The notes below the pieces were generated by a model. That model was not told the DNA's origin. It saw only the letters and a program-made list of their open reading frames with translations, and did not search any database. Shown here in pieces: positions 1-5,349 of a stretch of DNA of 5,349 nt; within the stretch, counting starts at the first letter, position 1; every line of letters starts with the position of its first letter. A program made the position numbers and the translations under genes. Origin of the DNA: a candidate division FCPU426 bacterium. GTDB taxonomy: Bacteria > Oederibacteriota > JAAXVQ01 > JAUVAV01. The stretch covers positions 1 through 5,349 of the forward strand of contig JAUXBQ010000178.1 of NCBI GenBank assembly GCA_030619365.1, read 5' to 3'.

Positions 1-21
1 AAGAATGAAATGAGGAAAAAC

Positions 22-1668
22 ATGAGACCCAGAGAAAAAAGATATCGCCGGGAACGGCCGCAATTGACGCCGCTCCTGAAACAGGAACGGGAGATGATCA
101 TCTCCCGGGATGATTTTGAAACCCGCATCGCATTTCTTGAACAAGGGAAGCTCGCGGAGTATTTTTTCGAACGCAATGAAGAAACCTCCATCGTGGGCAA
201 TATTTACAAAGCCAAGGTGTCCGCGGTCCTGCCGGGGTTGCAGGCCGCCTTCGTGGACATCGGGCTGGAGAAAAGCGGATTCCTCCACGTCCGGGACGTA
301 ATGACGGACAGTATGACGATCGAGGAATTTATGAATGCCAAGCAGGCGGGCAAACAGGAGGAGTCCCTCAGCCTGGACGAAGCCATGGCCCAATCCGGCA
401 AGGAAAACGGACGGGTAAACCAGGGCCGCGGCCGGGGGGGCGCCCGGCGCGGGATCCAGGATCTGCTGACCAAGGGCCAGACCCTGCTGGTCCAGGTGGA
501 GAAAGAAGGCATTTCCACCAAGGGGCCGCGCCTGACCGCGCAAATATCGATGCCGTCGCGCCTGCTGGTCCTGATCCCCGGCGCCCAGCATTCCGGCGTT
601 TCGCACCGGATCGCCGCGGACTCCGAGCGGAGCCGCCTGAAAAAAATCCTGGACAAGATTACGCCCAAGGGATTTGGCGTGATTGCGCGTACCTCGGCCG
701 AGAAGGCCACGGAGAAGCAGCTGAAATCCGAAGTCCAATACCAGCTGAAATTGTGGAAGCAGATCAAGGCCAGGGAAAAAAAAGCCAAAGTGCCCTCGCC
801 GCTGCATACCGAACAGGGGCTGGTTTACCGCGTGACCCGCGACCTGCTCACCGACGAGGATCGCCGTATCATGATCGACGCGCCGCGCGACGGCAAAGAG
901 ATCAAGAAATGGCTGGATTCGTTTCTGGCCGCCTTGAATCCCACAGTGGAATTATATAAGGGTGAGCAGCCGATCTTCGAGGCGTTGAACATCGAGACCG
1001 AAATCGAGAAAGTCCTGCGGCCCAAAGTGTGGTTGAAATGCGGGGGCTATCTGGTGGTGGAGGAGACCGAGGCCCTGGTCGTGGTGGACGTGAACACCGG
1101 CCGCAACGTGGGCAAGGTCCGGCAGGACGAGACCATTCTAAAAACCAACCTGGAGGCGGCGCAGGAGATTGGGCGGCAATTGCGCCTGCGGGACCTGGGC
1201 GGCATTATCGTGCTGGATTTCATCGACATGCGCAACCCGGAGCACAAGGAACGGGTTTACCAGGAATTGCTCAACGTGGTCCGCCGGGACCGGGCCAAAA
1301 CCAGCATCCGCAAACTGACGGACCTGGGGTTGATCGAAATGACCCGGAAGCGGGTGCGAGGCAGCTTGCTGCGCTCCCTGGGGAATCACTGCCCGGTCTG
1401 CCAGGGCCGCGGCTGGGTAGGATCGCAGGAAACCCTGAAAATCAAGATTATGCGCATGCTGGCCAAGGCGGAGCGGCTGACCAGCGAATCGGATTTTATA
1501 CTCGAGGTGTCGCCTTACTGGTCCACTCACGCCGACGAGGGGGCCGTGCTGGAGCACGCCCGCCGGGCCAAGCTCAAGCTGGCGATCGCGAACAAACCCG
1601 ACCTGAAGCCGGAGGAAATGCGGCTGATTTCGGCCTTGACGAATGTGGTCATTGTGGGAGAAGAATAG
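22..1668 (+). CDS. rng: RNase E/G family endoribonuclease (short, RNase G-like)
   Basis: Single-strand-specific, Mg-dependent endoribonuclease expected to act in cytoplasmic rRNA maturation and mRNA decay. Numbering from ATG 22, the product has 548 residues. The conserved family core begins at MII (residue 25). An S1 RNA-binding domain spans about 55-180 and is interrupted by a polar, Arg/Gly-rich insert (about 101-144). The 5'-monophosphate sensor motif ARTS carries R223/T224. The DNase I-like catalytic part has VVVDVNTGR (D356) and VLDFIDM (D399), matching the two metal-binding Asp of E. coli RNase E. CPVC (C457/C460) is the zinc-link motif used for dimer pairing. The protein ends soon after the core, so it lacks the RNase E degradosome scaffold, which favours RNase G. 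ATG 22 has GAGGA five bases upstream. ATG 10 lacks a ribosome site, and ATG 94 (AGGA at seven bases) would start exactly at the core, so the basic N-terminal extension is uncertain. Probably first gene of an operon with cysE. Confidence 0.93.
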   Translation: MRPREKRYRRERPQLTPLLKQEREMIISRDDFETRIAFLEQGKLAEYFFERNEETSIVGNIYKAKVSAVLPGLQAAFVDIGLEKSGFLHVRDVMTDSMTIEEFMNAKQAGKQEESLSLDEAMAQSGKENGRVNQGRGRGGARRGIQDLLTKGQTLLVQVEKEGISTKGPRLTAQISMPSRLLVLIPGAQHSGVSHRIAADSERSRLKKILDKITPKGFGVIARTSAEKATEKQLKSEVQYQLKLWKQIKAREKKAKVPSPLHTEQGLVYRVTRDLLTDEDRRIMIDAPRDGKEIKKWLDSFLAALNPTVELYKGEQPIFEALNIETEIEKVLRPKVWLKCGGYLVVEETEALVVVDVNTGRNVGKVRQDETILKTNLEAAQEIGRQLRLRDLGGIIVLDFIDMRNPEHKERVYQELLNVVRRDRAKTSIRKLTDLGLIEMTRKRVRGSLLRSLGNHCPVCQGRGWVGSQETLKIKIMRMLAKAERLTSESDFILEVSPYWSTHADEGAVLEHARRAKLKLAIANKPDLKPEEMRLISALTNVVIVGEE

Positions 1669-1695
1669 GGAAGAGACGGAAGGGAGAGGATCGCC

Positions 1696-2421
1696 ATGTT
1701 TGATAATGTGAGAGCCGTTTTTGCCAAGGATCCAGCCGCCCGGAATATCTTTGAGGTGATCCTGTGCTATCCCGGTTTGCATGCCATCTGGTGGCACCGA
1801 CTGGCCCACGCCCTGTGGGTGCTGAAGCTGAAGACGCTGGGGCGCCTGGTCTCCAATTTCAGCCGTTTTCTGACCCACATTGAAATTCATCCCGGGGCCC
1901 GGATCGGACGAGGCGTGTTTATCGACCATGGCCTGGGCGTGGTGATCGGCGAAACCACGGAGATCGGGGACAACGTGCTGATTTACCAGGGCGTGACCCT
2001 GGGCGGGACGTCACTGAAAAAAACCAAGCGCCATCCCACCGTGGAAGCGAACGCGGTCATCGGCGCGGGCGCCAAGGTCCTGGGCGCCGTGACCATCGGG
2101 CCGGGGGCCAAGATCGGCACCCTGGCGGTGGTCTTGCGCGACGTGCCGGCCGGCGCCACGGTGGTCGGCAATCCCGGCAAGATCGTCCGTCTAGGGACCG
2201 GCGAACGGCTGTCCTCGCTGCTGGATCACAATAAATTGCCGGACCCGGTGCTGGACGTGGTGCGCCATTTGGACAACCGGATCAACGCCCTGACCAAGCT
2301 CATGCTGGACAAACAGTGTTTCTCCGAGGAAGAATTTAAGCGGCAACATATGCAGGAAGAGGAAGGATTCATCGAGACCTTCCTGGAACAGGAACCCCAG
2401 GCCGATTCCGGGCCAAAATAA
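1696..2421 (+). CDS. cysE: Serine O-acetyltransferase
   Basis: Transfers acetyl from acetyl-CoA to L-serine, giving O-acetylserine, the precursor that cysteine synthase (CysK) converts to cysteine; cytoplasmic. The 241-residue protein starts with a short helical region (about 1-60, including the family-typical YPGLHAIWWHRLAH) and lacks the longer N-terminal domain of enteric CysE. A left-handed beta-helix of hexapeptide repeats follows (about 60-165). Catalytic His is H78 in IDHGLG. The partner acid is E63 in EIHPGA, where E. coli has Asp143; Glu here is normal for Bacillus-type enzymes. H113 in KRHP matches the conserved serine/CoA-site His. The tail after about 170 is charged and longer than in many short-type enzymes. 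The start is well supported by an AGGGAGAGG purine run just upstream. It lies 27 bases after the ribonuclease gene with no terminator between, and five bases before the flavoprotein gene, so co-transcription is likely. No cysteine synthase gene is in view. Confidence 0.95.
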   Translation: MFDNVRAVFAKDPAARNIFEVILCYPGLHAIWWHRLAHALWVLKLKTLGRLVSNFSRFLTHIEIHPGARIGRGVFIDHGLGVVIGETTEIGDNVLIYQGVTLGGTSLKKTKRHPTVEANAVIGAGAKVLGAVTIGPGAKIGTLAVVLRDVPAGATVVGNPGKIVRLGTGERLSSLLDHNKLPDPVLDVVRHLDNRINALTKLMLDKQCFSEEEFKRQHMQEEEGFIETFLEQEPQADSGPK

Positions 2422-2426
2422 GTCCC

Positions 2427-3101
2427 ATGAAAATAATCGGTCTCTGTGCTTCACCGCGGCCCCAGGGCAATACCCGGCGCTTGTTGCGGCGCTTTCTGGA
2501 CACCTGCCACTCCCTGGGCGCTGAGGTGGAACTCCTGGGCTCGCCGGAGCATGGGGTGGACTTCTGCCGGGGTTGCGAGCAGTGCATGCGCCAGGGGACC
2601 TGCCCGGTGACGGATGATTACCTGAGCCTCCTGCCGCGCATCCTGGGGGCCGACGCCCTGGTGCTGGCCACGCCGAATTACGCCTTTGATGTTTCAGCCC
2701 AATTCAAGGCGGTCATGGACCGAAGCCATGCGTTTTTGTATTACAGCCAGGCTCTGCGCCACAAGTACGGTGTGGGCCTGTGCGTGGGCGGGCATTGGGC
2801 CATGACCCGGAAAATTGCCAAACAATGCGGGCAGGCGGTCTGGCTCTGCGGCGGGAGTTTTGTGGGCGCGGCCTGGGGCGTTTCCAAGCATAGGGACAAA
2901 AAGGGATTCGTGAACGAGAAAAAAGTCTGCGCACGTTGCGACCGCCTGGCACGCAGGCTGGTGCGCGCGGTACGGACGCGAAAAAAATATCCCGTATCAG
3001 CCTGGGTCCGGGAAACCTTCCTGGTCTCCCATCTGCGAAAAATGTTCCGCCGCCGGCGCGAGGAGTATCCGTGGGTGGCCCGGAAGCTTCTGGGGGATTG
3101 A
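2427..3101 (+). CDS. Flavodoxin-fold FMN protein, iron-sulfur flavoprotein-like (NADPH-dependent FMN reductase family)
   Basis: Predicted cytoplasmic FMN-dependent oxidoreductase or electron carrier; substrate unknown. The 224-residue product begins with the beta strand MKIIGLCASP and the phosphate-binding loop SPRPQGNT (9-16). The later flavin-site segment ATPNYAFDVSAQFKAVMDR (81-99) has the P-x-Y and K-x3-DR pattern of this family. C47, C50, C53 and C59 form CX2CX2CX5C, fitting the compact CX2CX2CX4-7C cluster motif of archaeal and bacterial iron-sulfur flavoproteins (Isf). A second pair, C168-X2-C171, lies further on, and the C-terminus (about 175-220) is strongly basic. Some flavodoxin-fold reductases carry similar cysteines without a cluster, so Fe-S binding is not proven. 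The gene starts five bases after the cysE stop with no strong Shine-Dalgarno sequence, which suggests translational coupling. It is the last gene of the probable operon. Confidence 0.85.
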   Translation: MKIIGLCASPRPQGNTRRLLRRFLDTCHSLGAEVELLGSPEHGVDFCRGCEQCMRQGTCPVTDDYLSLLPRILGADALVLATPNYAFDVSAQFKAVMDRSHAFLYYSQALRHKYGVGLCVGGHWAMTRKIAKQCGQAVWLCGGSFVGAAWGVSKHRDKKGFVNEKKVCARCDRLARRLVRAVRTRKKYPVSAWVRETFLVSHLRKMFRRRREEYPWVARKLLGD

Positions 3102-3117
3102 TTTATATGCTCATGTC

Positions 3118-3137
3118 ATTCCCGCGGAAGCGGGAAT
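3118..3137. repeat. Short palindromic dispersed-repeat unit (REP-like)
   Basis: A perfect inverted repeat, ATTCCCGC - GGAA - GCGGGAAT, with an 8-bp stem and 4-base loop. It starts 16 bases after the flavoprotein stop codon and is followed by CCAGG. The motif CATTCCCGC...GCGGGAATCCA is a familiar dispersed intergenic palindrome in many proteobacterial genomes, though only one copy is present here. It could fold in the operon's transcript and protect the 3' end, but no T-run follows, so it is not a typical intrinsic terminator. Confidence 0.7.
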
Positions 3138-3178
3138 CCAGGTATGTATCTCCAGAAGTGGTGCCAGGCATACGTAAC

Positions 3179-3325
3179 TCACTGGCGGTATCGGAGATAG
3201 GCCCAGATACAGCGGTAGACCCAGAGGGGATGCTCGGTTTTGAAGTCTTTGATGAGGCCGAGGTTTCGCCGGACGACGGACGGTGAGGCGGCTCTCATAG
3301 CTCGGCCTCGAACTCTGTTTTTTTT
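3179..3325 (-). pseudogene. IS3-family transposase OrfB, 5' fragment
   Basis: In the -1 frame relative to orfA, translation runs from the A8 run through MRAASPSVV to LIKDFKTEHPLWVYRCIWAYLRYRQ and then TGA at 3181-3179. This matches the N-terminal helical domain of IS3 OrfB, whose consensus is roughly FKxEHPxWGYRRIWAxLRYR. Two usually conserved positions are changed (WGYRRI to WVYRCI), consistent with decay. Only about 40 residues downstream of ATG 3298 remain, so the whole RNase H-like DDE integrase core is absent. The sequence beyond the TGA no longer resembles OrfB, which indicates truncation rather than a single nonsense mutation. Confidence 0.78.
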
Positions 3326-3564
3326 AACTCGATGGTGAGATCGCCGATGATCTTGCGGAGACGGAGGTTTTCGTCCCTGAGGCGCTCTTCGTTTCCGGAG
3401 ATTTTCTTCTGTTCGAAGGCCTGCTGTCCGTAGTTGAAGAGTTGATCGCGCCATTTGTAGTACTGGGTTTGGGCGATTTGGTATTTCTGGCAGAGCTTGG
3501 CGATTTCGATCTGTCCGGAGAATCCTTCGAGGACGACTTTGAGCTTGTCCTTGGGGCTCCACAT
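3295..3564 (-). CDS. IS3-family transposase OrfA (helix-turn-helix subunit)
   Basis: OrfA binds the IS ends and, after frameshifting, supplies the N-terminus of the OrfAB transposase. The 89 residues from ATG 3564 contain a helix-turn-helix typical of the family: KLKVVLEGFSGQIEIAKLCQKY, then QTQYYKWRDQLF (about 7-44). A charged leucine-zipper-like coiled coil follows (about 56-86; ERLRDENLRLRKIIGDLTIELKK). The reading frame looks intact. ATG 3564 lies 21 bases from the only good ribosome site, while the in-frame codon ATA at 3576 has ideal spacing (9 bases). The ancestral start was therefore probably ATG at 3576, giving four more residues (MKKC). It overlaps the orfB frame by an ATGA start/stop at about 3295-3298. 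With orfB truncated, OrfA alone would be at most a DNA-binding protein. Confidence 0.82.
   Translation of the reverse strand: MWSPKDKLKVVLEGFSGQIEIAKLCQKYQIAQTQYYKWRDQLFNYGQQAFEQKKISGNEERLRDENLRLRKIIGDLTIELKKTEFEAEL
3318..3325 (-). promoter_or_regulatory. A8 slippery run for programmed -1 frameshifting (orfA to orfB)
   Basis: Eight consecutive A on the minus strand are read in the orfA frame as TTA AAA AAA ACA, giving an A_AAA_AAA heptamer. The orfB frame is exactly -1 relative to orfA and opens through this point, as expected for IS3 elements, which make OrfAB by -1 slippage. No downstream pseudoknot was worked out. In this truncated element the product would be non-catalytic. Confidence 0.6.
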
Positions 3565-3585
3565 GCATTTTTTTATGGTGATCAG

Positions 3586-3592
3586 CTCCTTT
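3586..3592 (-). promoter_or_regulatory. Ribosome binding site of orfA, paired with a mutated start
   Basis: AAAGGAG on the minus strand is a near-perfect Shine-Dalgarno sequence. Nine bases downstream, where a start is expected, stands ATA (3576-3574) followed by AAA AAA TGC. A change of one base would restore ATG. The first true in-frame ATG (3564) is 21 bases away, too far for efficient initiation. Confidence 0.55.
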
Positions 3593-3600
3593 CCGTTCCG

Positions 3601-3618
3601 GGAGCCAATACTACCTCA
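3601..3618 (-). repeat. Possible terminal inverted repeat of the IS3 remnant
   Basis: Reading the minus strand from 3618 gives TGAGGTAGTATTGGCTCC. IS3-family ends commonly begin with TGA or TGT, and this stretch lies about 40 bases upstream of the orfA start, the usual place for the left repeat. The partner repeat was lost with the other end, so the assignment rests on position and the first three bases only. Confidence 0.35.
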
Positions 3619-3637
3619 AAATAACCGGTTTGTTAAT

Positions 3638-3643
3638 GGGGAG
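3638..3643 (+). promoter_or_regulatory. Ribosome binding site choosing ATG 3651
   Basis: GGGGAG lies seven bases before ATG 3651. A second in-frame ATG at 3636 overlaps this site and has no purine-rich sequence before it, so 3651 is the better start. It also places the lysine directly ahead of the signal peptide. Confidence 0.55.
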
Positions 3644-3650
3644 CAGGATA

Positions 3651-5349
3651 ATGAAAACACATGGGATAGTTAAATCAAGTTGGTTTATGAATTTGCTTAT
3701 TTGCGTAGGGATTTTTCTAATAATTCCAGTCCAAAGCCATGGAGAAGATGTCAATCTAATCAGCCGTATAAAAAACATATCTGCCACTTCCATTGCTTTG
3801 CAGGGAAATTATGCCTATGTAGGCGAGAAGTGCGGTCTGCGCGTCGTTGACCTTCATAATCATAAACAGCCGAAGGAAATAACTTTTCTTGAAATACCTC
3901 GAAAAAGTTCCAAACGGCGTGTAGCCGTAAAAGGAAATTGCGTATACCTGGCAGACCAGTATCCGGGAATTCATATCATCAATGTCACTGATCCATTTAA
4001 TCCGGTCCAGGATAGCCTATTCGATACCATTGGGGCTGCAATGGATATTGCAGTTAAAGAAAATAATTTATACTTGGTGGATGGTTTGGAAGGATTGGTG
4101 GTTATTAATGTCAATAATCCTTTGAAACCAGTTCAAATGGGCTCATGCTTTATCCAAAACGCTTATGGCTTAAGTCTGAAGGGCAAATATGCTTATGTTT
4201 ATTCATTTAATTGTCTGAATATAGTCAATATCAATAATCCCAAAGCACCGGTTGAAATCGCTGCGTATAGGAAAAACGATATGGTCATTTATGATGTGGT
4301 GCAAAAGGACAAATATATTTTTATGACCCGTGGGACAGATGGACTACGTATTATTAATGCTGAGGATTTATCCAACTTGATTGACACCGGGTATTATGGC
4401 GGAGGCAGTTTTGCTTTTGGCCTAGAGCTTCGTGGTGATTACGCTTATATTATGGCAGGCGGATTTTTTGTTCTGAATATCAGAGATCCATTGAATCCCA
4501 CCAATAAACAACGTGTGGAAATAAATATGGGATATAACCTGGATAGCAGGGATATTGTAGTTAAAGGCGACAAAGCCTATGTGGTGAACGGAAACTCAGG
4601 AGTCAGCATTCTTGATTTGCGGAATTCTGCACAACCAAAGGAAATCGGAAATTTTGGGGTGCTTAAAAAAGAAAATAATGAGGGAAGCACCATTAATCGA
4701 GACGGTATTCAGCAACCTGAATCATTGCAGCAAAACGAGGAAGAATTTGATGTAGTTCATTGGGGTGATTATTTTTATATTCAATCGCCTGCAAAACAGG
4801 CGGTCGTCCTAAAGGATATTATTTTTGGTAAATATAACGCCTCATGCAGTATTGAGGATAGGATGAGCAAGATCACACATTTAATAACTGGAGATATACA
4901 AGATTTGCCTTTTGTACTTGGGTTGATTAATAAAAGCAAGGAAGCACAATTAATGCGCTCCGCTTTACCGTATTTAGTTTATGCCAAAGATAATTCGGCT
5001 GATCCATTTTTAATCAAAGTGGCTAACGAGAATGAATCCTTGGAATTTAGACTGCTGGCAGTTACATCTTTATTTAGAAAAGGTTTGGAGGAAGAAGCGT
5101 TTGTAGCGTTTAAATCTTTGTTTGAACTGTTGCTTAATGAATCAAAAATTGATATTTACCAAATGCCAATCCCGGCAGTTAAAAACGAAAAACTCAAACA
5201 AGAAATAGGCGAATATCTGCGAGGAAAGAGAGATGTGAAGAATATCCCCTATGTTTTAAAAACCTATATTGCATGGATACTTTATTCGTATTATTGCGAT
5301 TATTCCGACGAAAACAAAGTTATTATTGCTGCAGGGATGCAAGGGATAG
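3651..5349 (+). CDS. Exported LVIVD-repeat beta-propeller protein with helical C-terminal region (3' end outside window)
   Basis: The frame is open from ATG 3651 to the window end, 566 codons with no stop, so the C-terminus is missing. Residues 1-30 look like a Sec signal peptide: K2 and K8, a hydrophobic core (about 11-26, WFMNLLICVGIFLIIP) and a likely cut after VQS. No lipobox is seen. Seven LVIVD-type repeats follow, each with the pattern G-x-YAYV...GL-x-I-x-(D/N)-x-x-x-P-x-x-P; they start near residues 45, 89, 130, 171, 212, 255 and 299. A degenerate eighth (about 366-392, FDVVHWGDYFYIQS) follows a polar linker rich in E, N and Q (338-365). This predicts a seven- or eight-bladed propeller outside the cytoplasm. 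Residues about 400-566 are helical and may be HEAT-like (e.g. SLEFRLLAVTSLFRKGLEEEAFVAFKSL). LVIVD proteins are generally of unknown function; a binding or scaffold role is inference. The gene is much more AT-rich than the operon to its left. Confidence 0.85.
   Translation, partial: MKTHGIVKSSWFMNLLICVGIFLIIPVQSHGEDVNLISRIKNISATSIALQGNYAYVGEKCGLRVVDLHNHKQPKEITFLEIPRKSSKRRVAVKGNCVYLADQYPGIHIINVTDPFNPVQDSLFDTIGAAMDIAVKENNLYLVDGLEGLVVINVNNPLKPVQMGSCFIQNAYGLSLKGKYAYVYSFNCLNIVNINNPKAPVEIAAYRKNDMVIYDVVQKDKYIFMTRGTDGLRIINAEDLSNLIDTGYYGGGSFAFGLELRGDYAYIMAGGFFVLNIRDPLNPTNKQRVEINMGYNLDSRDIVVKGDKAYVVNGNSGVSILDLRNSAQPKEIGNFGVLKKENNEGSTINRDGIQQPESLQQNEEEFDVVHWGDYFYIQSPAKQAVVLKDIIFGKYNASCSIEDRMSKITHLITGDIQDLPFVLGLINKSKEAQLMRSALPYLVYAKDNSADPFLIKVANENESLEFRLLAVTSLFRKGLEEEAFVAFKSLFELLLNESKIDIYQMPIPAVKNEKLKQEIGEYLRGKRDVKNIPYVLKTYIAWILYSYYCDYSDENKVIIAAGMQGI

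Larger units (their letters stand above)
3179..3618 (-). mobile_element. IS3-family insertion sequence remnant, truncated in orfB
   Basis: A minus-strand fragment of about 440 bases has the typical IS3 layout: a possible terminal repeat, a ribosome site, orfA, an A8 slippery run, and orfB in the -1 frame. Recognisable orfB coding ends at about 3182, before any of the catalytic DDE residues, and the other IS end is not seen. Intact IS3 elements are usually about 1.2-1.5 kb, so roughly two thirds is missing. The right boundary (3618) is inferred from a 5'-TGA terminus on the minus strand. The left boundary is where similarity stops. The element lies between the GC-rich operon and an AT-rich gene. 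It cannot transpose on its own but could be mobilised in trans only if both ends survived, which is not seen. Confidence 0.8.

Noticed and set aside
204..788. Minus-strand open frame (194 codons) opposite the ribonuclease S1 region
   Set aside because: It is antisense to conserved coding sequence with no ribosome site or domain.
1029..1703. Long plus-strand open frame within the ribonuclease gene (224 codons)
   Set aside because: It overlaps the conserved ribonuclease catalytic region in another frame, its product is low-complexity and Gly/Arg/Pro-rich with no domain, and it is a typical GC-rich shadow frame.
1138..1929. Long minus-strand open frame (263 codons) across the ribonuclease and cysE genes
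   Set aside because: It is antisense to two well-supported genes, crosses their boundary, and encodes no recognisable motif.
3118..3137. Intrinsic terminator for the operon
   Set aside because: The hairpin is strong but no T-run follows; the sequence after it is CCAGGTATG.
2936..3286. Plus-strand open frame (116 codons) spanning the flavoprotein end, the palindrome and the IS remnant
   Set aside because: It joins three unrelated segments, and its middle is simply a translation of the palindrome (FPRKRES).
3600..3650. Promoter for the LVIVD gene driven out of the IS end
   Set aside because: Only weak, poorly spaced AT-rich matches (such as AATACT near 3607) were seen, with no convincing -35 partner.
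3611..3974. Two short minus-strand open frames opposite the start of the LVIVD gene
   Set aside because: They lie antisense to a signal peptide and clear propeller repeats and show no features of their own.

Overview
The window looks like the chromosome of a Gram-negative, probably anaerobic or environmental bacterium. A Desulfobacterota-like or candidate-phylum lineage is a guess from gene style, and no rRNA or other marker is present to settle it. It falls into two halves of clearly different base composition. Hand counts of single 60-base lines give 53-73 % GC in the left half (to about 3100) and about 37 % in the right half (from about 3650).

Left half (1-3101): three tightly packed plus-strand genes form a probable operon. 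The first encodes a complete RNase E/G-family endoribonuclease of the short, RNase G-like type. After 27 bases comes a serine O-acetyltransferase (cysE), the committed step of cysteine synthesis. Five bases later comes a flavodoxin-fold FMN protein with an iron-sulfur-flavoprotein-like cysteine cluster. No terminator is visible between them. The last two are plausibly linked by cysteine, sulfur or redox metabolism; the ribonuclease is probably only co-transcribed.

Junction (3102-3650): a perfect 8-bp palindrome of the dispersed CATTCCCGC...GCGGGAATCCA type is followed by a minus-strand IS3-family remnant. The remnant keeps orfA, an A8 slippery run and the first part of orfB. OrfB stops before the catalytic DDE core. 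The original orfA start appears to have mutated from ATG to ATA. A possible terminal inverted repeat ends at about 3618.

Right half (3651-5349): an AT-rich plus-strand gene begins 33 bases past the presumed IS end and runs off the window with no stop. It encodes an exported protein with a signal peptide, seven LVIVD-type beta-propeller repeats, a probable degenerate eighth, and an alpha-helical, possibly HEAT-like, C-terminal region. It is the least familiar part of the window. Composition and the adjacent IS remnant suggest accessory or transferred DNA, but this is inference. I saw no tRNA, rRNA, CRISPR array or riboswitch.
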